Assembly: GCF_004745075.1 (NCBI RefSeq)
Contig: NZ_RHFH01000005.1
Coordinates: 62,001 to 126,000 of the forward strand
Source of the DNA: Brevibacterium sp. S111
GTDB taxonomy: Bacteria; Actinomycetota; Actinomycetes; Actinomycetales; Brevibacteriaceae
Reading direction: 5' to 3'
Length of the DNA stretch: 64,000 nucleotides
Below are positions 17,016-26,179 of this stretch, in pieces. Made by a program: the position numbers and the translations under genes. Below the pieces are notes generated by a model. It saw only the letters and a list, made by a program, of their open reading frames with translations. It was not told the DNA's origin and did no database searches. Every line of letters begins with the position of its first letter. Positions within the stretch are counted from its first letter, which is position 1.

Positions 17016-18173
17016 ATGCGCAGCCGCAGACTCCTCTTCGCCCTCGCCGGACCGCTCATCGGTGTTTTCGCCCTCGCGGGCTGTTCCTCGGCCCCCGACG
17101 ACTTCGACCGGGCACCGGAGCAGGTCACGACCGATCTCGATGCCGTCGACGCCTCCGATCTGCAGCTGCCGCTCATCATCGAACCCCTCGAACTCGTCGA
17201 GCCCGGGTGGGACCTGCCGCCGGCCCACCACGGTGAGGTCTTCCTCTCCGCGAGCACCGGCGACGAGAACCTCGAGTTCTCCGCCGTCGACGTCCACGGC
17301 TCGATGCTGTGGCAGGCGAAGCGCCCGAGCGGGTGCACCGGCTTCACCGTCAGCGTCGATGGCGACGGCGATCCCCTGGCCGTGCTCACTGATTCCGACT
17401 CGTCGACGGACTGTGACGAGGATGTCACCGCCAGCGCCTTCGATCTCGAGACCGGCAAGCAGAAATGGGGGCCCGTGGACGTGCCCGGCCCGATGCGCGG
17501 GCCCGGCACGGTCTTCGCCGCCGAGGATGCCGCACCCACTGACGCTCTCGCCCTCGACCCGGCCACCGGCGAGGCGGTGCAGGACGGATCCACGGATGTG
17601 CGCCACCTCGGCGAATATCGGGGAACGATACTGAGCATCGACGGTGAGAAGCTGCGCGCCACCGGTGAGGAGTCCTGGGAGCTGTCACTTCCGGACAACG
17701 GCTGGAACGCCGATGAGCTGCGTGCCGCGCCCGGGGCAGCCCCGGGTGAGACAGTCATCCACCTCGACGCCGGCGACGGTGTCGGGCCGGTGCTCGACCG
17801 GAAGACCGGTGAACTGCTCGATGACGATGCCCGCGGGGTGGCTGCAGACGCGAACACCGGGGCCATCGTCACCCTCGGAGCGCAGGGGCTGACGGTCATC
17901 GATGACACAGGTAAGAACGAACTGCCGGTCTCTGTGCCGAAGACCGTCGAGCTCGAGGCAGCCGTCGGGGGCCTGATCTATCTGCGCGAAGAAGGCACAC
18001 TGCGGGTCCACAACGCCACGACGGGCAGTCTTGCCCGCGGCTATCCGGCCGAAGGCTCGGGTGTGGTCGCGGTTCCGGTGGCGTTCACCGAAGAGGGGCT
18101 GGGCACGCTGCAGGCCGGCGATCGGACACTGCTGGCCACGGACCGCGTCGTCGAGGATCCCGAAGAGTCCTGA
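17016..18173 (+). CDS. PQQ-like beta-propeller lipoprotein, paralogue B
   Basis: A 385-residue lipoprotein (signal peptide with LAGC, Cys23) paralogous to the one at 14037. Shared features are the EPGW motif, LEFSAVDVHGSMLWQAKRPS followed by GCTGF, and the TGKQKWGPVDVPGPM blade. Several LDxxTG blades follow. It closes the dsbA-ccdA-lipoprotein operon. The single conserved cysteine in the RPxxC(S/T)GF blade could be a contact for the CPYC enzyme, which is speculation. Start ATG 17016 lies 3 nt after the ccdA stop. Confidence 0.75.
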   Translation: MRSRRLLFALAGPLIGVFALAGCSSAPDDFDRAPEQVTTDLDAVDASDLQLPLIIEPLELVEPGWDLPPAHHGEVFLSASTGDENLEFSAVDVHGSMLWQAKRPSGCTGFTVSVDGDGDPLAVLTDSDSSTDCDEDVTASAFDLETGKQKWGPVDVPGPMRGPGTVFAAEDAAPTDALALDPATGEAVQDGSTDVRHLGEYRGTILSIDGEKLRATGEESWELSLPDNGWNADELRAAPGAAPGETVIHLDAGDGVGPVLDRKTGELLDDDARGVAADANTGAIVTLGAQGLTVIDDTGKNELPVSVPKTVELEAAVGGLIYLREEGTLRVHNATTGSLARGYPAEGSGVVAVPVAFTEEGLGTLQAGDRTLLATDRVVEDPEES

Positions 18174-18269
18174 GGAGGCGCCTGGACAGGTTCGGTCAGA
18201 GGGTGCCGACAGGACCGGTCAAGGATCTTCTCAGAGTCTCGTCCCGCTGAAACGCAGGGCGCCCCGTTC

Positions 18270-18660
18270 TCAGTCGCCCGGTCTCCCGACGGCTTGGCGG
18301 GCCGCTGCGGCGACGAGCGCACCGAGTTCTGCGAATCTCTCGTCGGGGATCCTCTCCTGCGGTCCCCAGATGCTGATGACCCCGATGGGGCTGTGCTGCT
18401 TTGCCCGGATCGCAGCCGAGACACCGTGCACGCCATGCTCCAGCTCTCCGGCGGCGACGCTGTAGCCTGCAGTTCGGATATCAGCGAGCTCGGCTTCCAG
18501 TTCCTCAGTACGCGTGTGCGTGGACTCGGTGTGACCGGTGAGCGGCGCGGCAAGAACGGCGCGCGTATCACTCTCGGGAAGCCACGCCAGCATCGCCTTG
18601 CCTGCCGAGGTCGCATGCAGCGAGACCCTGCGCCCGATCCACCGCACGGTATCAGGCTGG
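18270..18660 (-). pseudogene. IclR family regulator, C-terminal domain only
   Basis: The minus-strand frame holds the IclR effector-binding domain: [40 protein letters not shown] and [20 protein letters not shown], ending QAVGRPGD. The N-terminal winged helix is absent. Beyond about 18660 the sequence matches an ATP-grasp enzyme on the opposite strand instead. The open frame continues rightward to 19133 only as a mirror of that sequence. A rearrangement evidently removed the DNA-binding half. Confidence 0.7.
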
Positions 18661-18897
18661 GAGTCGGCGGCACCTTCATCGAAGTCATCCGCGACTTCGT
18701 GACCCTTCTGCTGCCGGTCCGCCCCGAGGGGATCCGCACGGCCCTGCACTCCCTCAAGCTGTGGCCAGTGCTCGACGGGGCCCGCGGCCGACCACGCGCC
18801 GATGTCGATGCCGCTGTCGAGGCGATCAGCGTGATCGTCAACTGGGCCCTGGCCGACAGCACGGTCTCCGAGCTCGAGGTCAATCCGCTCATCCTTC
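18655..18897 (+). pseudogene. C-terminal fragment of an ATP-grasp acyl-CoA synthetase
   Basis: About 80 codons reading [20 protein letters not shown], then [20 protein letters not shown] and [11 protein letters not shown]. This resembles the extreme C-terminus of ADP-forming acyl-CoA synthetases (ATP-grasp_5; GxRG and NPLI signatures). The CoA-binding and most of the ATP-grasp domains are missing. It is joined on the left to an antisense IclR remnant and on the right, in frame, to an enoyl-CoA hydratase. Confidence 0.6.
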
Positions 18898-19682
18898 GAC
18901 AGGCCCCAACCACTGTCGAGACCATCGGCACGACGGCTCTGATCACCCTCGACCGGCCGAAGGCCAACGCCGTGGACGTCGCAACCAGCAAGGCCCTCTA
19001 CGCGGCGTTCTCGAAGTTCGAGGCCGACCCTCAGCTGCGGGTGGCGGTGCTCACCGGCCGTGGCACGCGCTTCTTCAGCGCCGGCTGGGACCTCAAGGCC
19101 GCGGCCGGGGGTGAAGCAGTCGATGCCGATCACGGCCCCGGCGGCTTCGCCGGACTCACCGAGTACTTCACCCGGACGAAGCCGATCATCGCCGCCGTCA
19201 ACGGCTTGGCCTTGGGCGGTGGCTTCGAACTCGCCCTGGCCGCCGACCTCATCGTTGCGTCCTCGGCAGCCGAGTTCGCGCTGACCGAAGTGCGGCTGGG
19301 CATGATCGCCGACTCCGGCGGGGTGCTGCGCCTGCCCAAACTCCTGCCCACGGCAGTGGCTCTGGAGATGCTCATGACCGGACGCCGGATGGGCGCGGCA
19401 GAAGCCGAACGGTGGGGCTTGACGAACCGGACCGTCGAGCCTTCCGAGGTCGTCAGCAGCGCACTCGAACTCGCCGAGGAAATCAGTTGCGGGGCGCCTC
19501 TGGCACTGCGGGCGATCAAGGAAGTGGTCTTGGCCACCCAGACGCTCGACGTCGAGGAGGGCTTCGCTCTCATGCGCTCGGGCCAGCTCGAGGGCTACCA
19601 GACGATGCTGAGCTCGGCCGATTTCTGCGAAGGTTCGCTGGCCTTCGCAGAGAAGCGCGGTCCTGTCTGGCAGGGTCGCTGA
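18831..19682 (+). CDS. Enoyl-CoA hydratase/isomerase (crotonase) family protein, start uncertain
   Basis: A crotonase-fold domain of about 260 residues begins at [20 protein letters not shown]. It contains the oxyanion-hole segments [14 protein letters not shown] and [18 protein letters not shown], with Glu in [12 protein letters not shown]. Family members hydrate or isomerise enoyl-CoA; this one resembles carnitinyl-CoA dehydratases. No start codon lies at the natural N-terminus, because the frame runs in from the ATP-grasp remnant. GTG 18831, with a weak AGG upstream, is the nearest candidate and would add about 24 foreign residues. Expression is therefore doubtful although the domain is intact. 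Confidence 0.7.
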   Translation: MIVNWALADSTVSELEVNPLILRQAPTTVETIGTTALITLDRPKANAVDVATSKALYAAFSKFEADPQLRVAVLTGRGTRFFSAGWDLKAAAGGEAVDADHGPGGFAGLTEYFTRTKPIIAAVNGLALGGGFELALAADLIVASSAAEFALTEVRLGMIADSGGVLRLPKLLPTAVALEMLMTGRRMGAAEAERWGLTNRTVEPSEVVSSALELAEEISCGAPLALRAIKEVVLATQTLDVEEGFALMRSGQLEGYQTMLSSADFCEGSLAFAEKRGPVWQGR

Positions 19683-19716
19683 CTACCTGTGCTCGGCCCT
19701 GGGATGCACCCTCGGT

Positions 19717-21000
19717 TCAGTGTGTCGTGCGCGCCGCGCGGATGAGCACGAGGGCGAGCAGCACGCACAGCAGATAGGACGCTCCGACGGCGACCCAGCC
19801 GAGCGGGAACCCGCCCGGCGAACCGACGACCACGCCCATTCCCAGCGGGCCGATGGCGAAGCCGAAGAACATTCCGGCCGTGACCATGCCGCTGGCCGAA
19901 GCCATCGAGCCCGCGGGGATGACGCGCATGAGCGCGGCCATGAGCACCACGGAGACCCCGAGTGCGGAGATGCCGTGGAAGGCCACGGCCAGCCACACCA
20001 GCAACGGCGAGCCGGCGGCGTCGGCGGTGAAGAAGAGGATCGCTCCGGCCAGGGCGATGAGGGCGAGGACGAGCAGAAGATGCGCCCCCGAGGCGCCCTT
20101 GGCCATGCGTCTGGCCCAGGTGACGCGGGCGATGACGCCGATGACTCCGGCCAGAGCCGCGGTAGCGCCGCCGAGGACGAGGGAGAAGCCCATCTCCCGC
20201 ACGGCGAACAGGGGCATGTACACATTCGTCGCCTGCACGCCGATGCCGTTGATGAGCCCGAAGGCGGCCAGCGCCCACACCATTGCCGGGTGTCGGGCCG
20301 GTCCCGCAGGGGACGGTGCACGGCTGCGGTCGGCCGCCTCGGCGGGTGTGGCTGGGGTTGGGGTGCTCGGTGCCGCCTCTGCGGGCGCGTCTGCGGTGCC
20401 GACCTGTGAGCTCGGGGCGGGCAGCAGCGGGGTGGTGCGCAGGGATCGCCAGGTCATCGCAAGCAGGATGAGTGGAATGATCGCGACGGTCAGGGCGGCG
20501 CCGCGCCAGCCGACGCCGATCGCAAGCACGGGAAACACGAGGCTCGCAACGAGTTGGCTGACCTGGACTCCGGACTGTTTGATGCCGACCCAGCCGATCC
20601 GCTTGGCGACGGGGACGCGCTCGAGGAGGATCCGGTTGGTCACCCCGTTGGGGAAGGATTGGGCGATGCCGGACAGGCCTGCGGCGAGGAGCAGCATCCA
20701 GAACCCGTCGGGCACGGCCACCAGCAGCAGAGCGAGCGTGGCGAGGACGAAGATGAATGCCATGAGCGAGAGGTCGGAGTGCCGGTCGGCGAGCCTGCCC
20801 AAGGTCGCGTTGCCGATGGCCGCGGTGCCAAAGCAAGTGGTGGCCAGGAGACCGAATTGGGCTTCGGAGATGCCGAGCTCGGCAATGATCGAATCGCTGG
20901 TGGCGCTGAGGCCGTAGAGCAGGATGGGCCCGGCGGCCACGGCACCGAGGAGGACGGTGAGCAGCCCAATTCCCGGGGCTTTCCGGTCACTGCCGGTCAT
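19717..21000 (-). CDS. MFS transporter
   Basis: A 427-residue, 12-helix major facilitator. The loop 2-3 motif is LGRLADRHSDLS, and loop 4-5 reads GIAQSFPNGVTNRILLERVP. A Pro/Ala-rich cytoplasmic loop (about 195-245) separates the two halves. Substrate unknown; it resembles the CynX/NimT-like or uncharacterised actinobacterial MFS group. Start ATG 21000. It converges on the enoyl-CoA hydratase gene with 34 bp between and no visible terminator. Confidence 0.8.
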   Translation of the reverse strand: MTGSDRKAPGIGLLTVLLGAVAAGPILLYGLSATSDSIIAELGISEAQFGLLATTCFGTAAIGNATLGRLADRHSDLSLMAFIFVLATLALLLVAVPDGFWMLLLAAGLSGIAQSFPNGVTNRILLERVPVAKRIGWVGIKQSGVQVSQLVASLVFPVLAIGVGWRGAALTVAIIPLILLAMTWRSLRTTPLLPAPSSQVGTADAPAEAAPSTPTPATPAEAADRSRAPSPAGPARHPAMVWALAAFGLINGIGVQATNVYMPLFAVREMGFSLVLGGATAALAGVIGVIARVTWARRMAKGASGAHLLLVLALIALAGAILFFTADAAGSPLLVWLAVAFHGISALGVSVVLMAALMRVIPAGSMASASGMVTAGMFFGFAIGPLGMGVVVGSPGGFPLGWVAVGASYLLCVLLALVLIRAARTTH

Positions 21001-21097
21001 CGCCGACCTCTGCCGCTCATCCGAAGCTTCCCATCGCTGTTCTGTTCGTCTTGCTCCAAATGAGCATGGTATCCGGTAGGAGGCAGAGCCGGTCAGA

Positions 21098-21979
<882 letters not shown>

Positions 21980-21983
21980 GGCT

Positions 21984-22550
21984 TCAGACCCTCGGTCCGT
22001 GATCGGTGGTGTCCTCGACCGACGTCTGGATGTGCTCGAGGAGGTCGTCGATGACCGTGATGCCGTCCTTGACCCCGCCCTTCGAACCGGGGAAATTGAT
22101 GACGAAGCTGCGACCGCGCACACCCGCGACGCCGCGACTCATCACCGCCGTGGAGGTCGATTCCAGGCCCTTGCGCCACATCGCATAGATGAGCCCCGGC
22201 GATTGGCGCTCGAGAAGTTCGGCGGTGAACTCCGGGGTGCGATCGTCGGGGGCGAGCCCGGTGCCGCCGCTGGTGACGATGACGCGGGGACGTTCACCCT
22301 CCGGGGTGTCGACGAGGAGCGCGCGCAGCGCCTGACCGACGGGTTCGCCGTCGCGGACGACGACGGCATCGGGGGTCTCGTATCCGCGGCAGCGCAGCCA
22401 GTCGACGAGGATCGGGCCCGTGGTGTCGGCGGCCTCTCCCCTGGCCGCCGAGGTGGAGGCGATGATGACGGCGGCGGACCGTCCGGCGCCCAGGAGGGCA
22501 TCGCCCTGACCATCGGCGGCGGAGTCGGTCACGTTCGTTGCAGTGCTCAC
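21984..22550 (-). CDS. Molybdopterin biosynthesis protein, MogA/MoaB family
   Basis: A 188-residue protein of the MoCF_biosynth fold, which adenylates molybdopterin before metal insertion. The glycine-rich VTSGGTGLAPDDRTPE motif and the PGSKGGVKDGI segment are diagnostic. GTG 22550 is selected because the family begins shortly before the SAAVIIAS strand; the longer frame to 22709 is not needed. The C-terminus is normal. It is co-directional with and 4 bp from fdhD. Confidence 0.88.
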   Translation of the reverse strand: MSTATNVTDSAADGQGDALLGAGRSAAVIIASTSAARGEAADTTGPILVDWLRCRGYETPDAVVVRDGEPVGQALRALLVDTPEGERPRVIVTSGGTGLAPDDRTPEFTAELLERQSPGLIYAMWRKGLESTSTAVMSRGVAGVRGRSFVINFPGSKGGVKDGITVIDDLLEHIQTSVEDTTDHGPRV

Positions 22551-22673
22551 GTCTCCATCGTACGTCCCACACTCCTGCACAGTCCGGCCGAACCTGACTA
22601 CAGCTGGACTTGCAGCGTGGGCGGACTCCTGAAATGGTGGTCGGTCACAGCGGGACGAGATCAGTGAGGATTC

Positions 22674-23960
22674 ATGGTGAGTCGGGAAAGTAGCATGGGC
22701 TCGGCACACTCCGAGTCATCGGCGAAGGGGCGCTCTCTGCGCGAGAAGTTCAGGAGACCTCCCCGCCTCCTGCCGGGAACGACGATGCTGGTCGTATCCT
22801 GCCTGTGCCTGGTCGGTCTCGGCCTGCTCATGGTGCTGTCCGCAACATCGATCACCTCCTATGACGGCTCGAGCGCCTCGTCCTTCTCCGTTTTCGCACG
22901 GCAGGGGGTCTTCGCAGTGGCCGGACTGACAATGATGGTCCTGGCCGCGCTCACTCCCGTCCGGGTCTGGCAGCGGATCGCCTGGCCTCTCATGGGCGGC
23001 GGTCTGCTGCTCCTCGCGCTGCCACTGGTGCCGGGGTTGGGCACCACGGTCAACGGAAGCACGAACTGGCTGCGGATCGGAAGCCTGCAGGCACAGCCTT
23101 CGGAGCTGTTCAAACCCATCCTCGCGGTCTGGTTCGCCGTGGCTCTGGCGCATCTGACCTCCCAGCACTACCGCCCCCGCAAGCTCCTGCTCACCCTCAC
23201 TCCCGTCATCGTCGCGGCCGGGTTCATCCTCCTCGGAGGCGATCTCGGCACGACCCTGGTGCTCATGCTCATGGCATTGGCAGCGCTGTTCGTGTCCGGA
23301 GTGCCGAAGCGGTACTTCGCCATCGCCTTCGGGGTCATCGCAGCGGGCGTCACGCTCCTGGTCATCTCGAGCCCGTATCGGATGGCGCGAGTGCGTGCGA
23401 TGTTCGCCAGCGACGCCCAGAGCGAGGCCGACGCCCTGGGCCAGCACTGGCAGTCCAACCACGGCCTGTTCGCTCTCGCCTCCGGAGGATGGACGGGAGT
23501 CGGTCTCGGAGCCAGCCGCGAGAAGTGGTTCTGGCTGGCCGAGGCCCACAACGACTACATCTTCGCCATCATCGGCGAGGAGATCGGACTCTTCGGAACA
23601 CTGGCAGTCGTGGCTCTGTTCGGTCTCATCGCCGTGGGGCTCATACGCGCCTCACTGATGAGTCGGAACAGGCTGACGAAGATCCTGGGTGCGTGCGTCC
23701 TCGCCTGGATCGTCGGGCAGGCTCTCATCAATATGGGAGTGGTGACGACCCTGCTGCCGGTCATCGGAGTGCCCCTGCCGCTGGTGTCCTATGGCGGATC
23801 ATCGCTGGTGGCCACGCTGACCGGCGTCGGCATCGTGCTGGCCTTCGCTCGCGCCTCTGACCCGGGTGCGGAACGCCCGCCTGCACACGGTTCGACGACC
23901 GATGTGAGCAAGACCGACCACCGCCGAGGCGAGCGCCGGGTTTCGCGGACATCAACGTGA
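22674..23960 (+). CDS. SEDS family cell-wall polymerase (FtsW/RodA-like)
   Basis: A 428-residue, about ten-helix peptidoglycan glycosyltransferase. SEDS proteins polymerise lipid II together with a class B PBP. Visible signatures are NGSTNWLRIGSLQAQPSELF, GGDLGTT, GLGASREKWFWLAEAHNDYI followed by FAIIGEE, and PLPLVSYGGSSL. The last two are the SEDS hallmarks around the catalytic Asp. The C-terminal tail is hydrophilic. It lies outside a dcw cluster and has no PBP neighbour, so it is probably a paralogue. Start ATG 22674, divergent from the MogA/MoaB gene. Confidence 0.9.
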   Translation: MVSRESSMGSAHSESSAKGRSLREKFRRPPRLLPGTTMLVVSCLCLVGLGLLMVLSATSITSYDGSSASSFSVFARQGVFAVAGLTMMVLAALTPVRVWQRIAWPLMGGGLLLLALPLVPGLGTTVNGSTNWLRIGSLQAQPSELFKPILAVWFAVALAHLTSQHYRPRKLLLTLTPVIVAAGFILLGGDLGTTLVLMLMALAALFVSGVPKRYFAIAFGVIAAGVTLLVISSPYRMARVRAMFASDAQSEADALGQHWQSNHGLFALASGGWTGVGLGASREKWFWLAEAHNDYIFAIIGEEIGLFGTLAVVALFGLIAVGLIRASLMSRNRLTKILGACVLAWIVGQALINMGVVTTLLPVIGVPLPLVSYGGSSLVATLTGVGIVLAFARASDPGAERPPAHGSTTDVSKTDHRRGERRVSRTST

Positions 23961-24038
23961 GTCTCGTCCACCGTTGCCCTCTCACTGCCGGATGCGGACG
24001 ATGGTGTTCGAAGAGCCGTACACGTGAGAGAGGACCCG

Positions 24039-24557
24039 ATGGCGACTCCGAATGCGATCACCACTGGCCGGGGCGCCGATATCGACTCGTGGAAGCACCG
24101 CCTCGATGGCGGCTGTGCCCGCTTCTATGCACCTTTGAGCGTCGTGACCTTCGCGCTGACCTTCTTCGCCTATTACGCATCCGAGCCCGACAGCTCGGTT
24201 CGATATGGCAACCTCTGGCAGGAAGTCGCGCGGACCGGTCACAGCTTCGATGTCGCGGCCGTGCTCGTATTCCTCGCCGTCATCGTGCTCCTGGCCGTGG
24301 CAGCGCTCGAGAAGCTCGGTCCCGCTGGGCTGATCGCCTGTGCCACCGGGGCGGTCGTCATCGGCTCGATGCTGCTGACGACTCCTGGTTTCCAGCGCAA
24401 GCCCTCACTCACCGAGGCAGGGATCCTCGACGTCGCATTGAGCTTCCTCAGCGCCGCCGTGCTCCTCGGCCACGGACTGACCCTGATCATCCTCGACCTC
24501 GGCGAAAGGCGCCGCCGAGGCAGACCATCGGGATCGGCGCATGCGAAAAGCGCTTGA
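24039..24557 (+). CDS. Hypothetical four-helix membrane protein
   Basis: A 172-residue protein with hydrophobic segments at about 30-46, 72-90, 97-115 and 131-152, and an Arg-rich C-terminus. I do not recognise the family. ATG 24039 is preceded by GAGAGAGG, better than GTG 24024. It lies 78 bp downstream of the SEDS gene and converges with the membrane protein gene at 24602. Confidence 0.65.
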   Translation: MATPNAITTGRGADIDSWKHRLDGGCARFYAPLSVVTFALTFFAYYASEPDSSVRYGNLWQEVARTGHSFDVAAVLVFLAVIVLLAVAALEKLGPAGLIACATGAVVIGSMLLTTPGFQRKPSLTEAGILDVALSFLSAAVLLGHGLTLIILDLGERRRRGRPSGSAHAKSA

Positions 24558-24601
24558 GAGACAGGCCGCGAATGTCTTCGAATGCCCATGGTCGGCCCGA
24601 C

Positions 24602-25096
24602 TCACGGGCCCTGTGGGGATCCGTCCCGTTGCGAACGGATGAGATCGCTCTTCGCCGAGAAGCCGATCATCAGGGTCGGAACCGTGAGGACAAGGGCCCA
24701 GGCGACTCTGCGGGAGCGCTGTTCCCCGCAGAGGGCCACTCTGAACGTCTTTTCGGTCTCGAGCCTGTTCACCTTGGCTCTCGCCGTGGCGGCGACGCCG
24801 ATGTCGGCGGCAGTGTCCATCGCGAACTCGGTCTCTTCGAACATGCTCACGGGGTAGGTCGTCGTCGGACCGAGGGCAGGGAAGCAGATGAAATGATCTC
24901 CCTCATAGAACCGCTGGTTAGCTCCATGACTGCCGAGCGTCGGAAGAATGAGCAGCAGGAAGATGACAACCGCGCCGCTCCAGGCGAGGATCCTCTTGCT
25001 CTTCGAACTCGACTCCAGACGCGTGTCCTGCCGCTGTGAGGATGCAGAAGTCCGCGCGGAGTGCGGATCAGGCGATGATTGTTCGTGTTCGGACAT
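24602..25096 (-). CDS. Hypothetical two-helix membrane protein
   Basis: A 164-residue protein with a Ser/Gln-rich cytoplasmic N-terminus, a helix at about 38-57 (AWSGAVVIFLLLILPTLG), an extracytoplasmic domain of about 75 residues with two cysteines (FICFPALG, VALCGEQRS), and a second helix near the C-terminus (ALVLTVPTLMIGF). The two cysteines flank the external domain and could pair. The topology resembles small actinobacterial sensor-like proteins, but no family is assigned. ATG 25096 (MSEHEQSSPD) is preferred over the longer frame. Confidence 0.6.
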   Translation of the reverse strand: MSEHEQSSPDPHSARTSASSQRQDTRLESSSKSKRILAWSGAVVIFLLLILPTLGSHGANQRFYEGDHFICFPALGPTTTYPVSMFEETEFAMDTAADIGVAATARAKVNRLETEKTFRVALCGEQRSRRVAWALVLTVPTLMIGFSAKSDLIRSQRDGSPQGP

Positions 25097-25548
25097 GTCT
25101 GACAGTGTGGCTGCAGGCAATGCCGGGGTCGAGGGCTTCACACGCCTCATAACGATGCCCGCGAGCTCCCCATGTCGATCCGGGGAAGTCCGGTCGCCCC
25201 TACCGTGCCACCGCATTCAGTGTCGCGTCATCATCGACCACCATCGTGTGATTGCAATTTCACCCACTCATGGAGAACGCTGTGCACGCTGCGAAGGGCG
25301 GCAGGGAACTCGACGGACTCCCCGCCTCGGCAAAACAGTGGTCGCCATCGGATGCTTCGTGCGCCGAAAAGTATCCGATCGTGACCACCGCTTGAGCCGC
25401 AGGCCCGCGCTATGAGTCTGCAGCGGATCCTCCAGCCGCTCCCGCAGCGGATCCTGCACCTGTTTCCGCGCCCATGCCTTACCCCCACTTCAGTCCAGGT
25501 ATTGTGAGGACGAATCGCAGCGAGTGAGACGTCGGCAGAGGAGGCACA
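25097..25548. other. Intergenic region without a recognised gene
   Basis: About 450 bp between the divergent 25096 and 25549 starts. Short open frames occur on both strands, but their composition (Arg/Ser/Gly-rich) and lack of Shine-Dalgarno signals do not support coding. No repeat, hairpin with a T-tract or RNA gene was seen. The last 40 bp must hold the MarR gene promoter. Confidence 0.5.
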
Positions 25549-26088
25549 GTGGAGGAGCTGTCACTGAGCACGCTCATCTGGCTGCGGATGGCCCGCTTCG
25601 TCCAGAACAGCAATCAGCTGTCCAATGAGCACCTGCGTCGGTTCGGACTCTCCGTCGCCCAATTCGAAGCCCTGGCCCATATCCGCAACTTCCAGCCGAT
25701 CACTCAGACCGACCTGGCCCGCGGACTGACGGTCAGCGGAGGCGGCATCTCCCGGATGCTCGCTCGCCTCGAGCGCGAGGGCCTCATCTGCCGGCAGCAG
25801 GACTGGAAGACCAAACACATCACGCTCACCGACAGGGGCGCCGAGGTTCTTGCTCGGGCCTACCCCTCGCAGCTCGAACAGCAGGCGTCGCTCTTCGACG
25901 AGGTCCTCGACGAGGAGGAGAAGACGACGCTGCACGCGCTGATGAAGAAGCTCTACGAGCACAGCGTCGATCGTCGCTCAGATGCTGACCAGCACCCCGC
26001 GCCCGAGCAGGCTCCGGAGACCGAGCAGGCTCCGGAGACCGACCCCTCGGATGAGACCAGTCCCTCGGAAGAGACCGACCCGCGCTGA
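25549..26088 (+). CDS. MarR family transcriptional regulator
   Basis: A 179-residue winged-helix regulator. The HTH spans about residues 38-95 (FEALAHIRNFQPITQTDLAR, SGGGISRMLARLEREGLICR, KTKHITLTDRG), followed by dimerisation helices. The C-terminus is a low-complexity Pro/Glu/Thr tail with PEQAPET/TEQAPET repeats, unusual for MarR. GTG 25549 follows GAGGAGG. It precedes, in the same direction, the LLM flavin oxidoreductase and FMN reductase genes, which it may control. Confidence 0.85.
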   Translation: MEELSLSTLIWLRMARFVQNSNQLSNEHLRRFGLSVAQFEALAHIRNFQPITQTDLARGLTVSGGGISRMLARLEREGLICRQQDWKTKHITLTDRGAEVLARAYPSQLEQQASLFDEVLDEEEKTTLHALMKKLYEHSVDRRSDADQHPAPEQAPETEQAPETDPSDETSPSEETDPR

Positions 26089-26179
26089 GGAATAATTCGT
26101 CGCAATCATCAGTTGACATGGCAAATGACATTCTGAGGTCGCCCGTTCCGGTCGGCCGCCCTGCCACAGAAGAGAGACG

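Noticed and set aside
18660..19133. N-terminal extension of the IclR-like frame
   Set aside because: This part is antisense to the ATP-grasp and crotonase sequence and has no HTH; the IclR homology ends at about 18660.
25231..25488. An 85-codon minus-strand frame
   Set aside because: Arg/Ser/Gly-rich composition, no Shine-Dalgarno and no recognisable motif.
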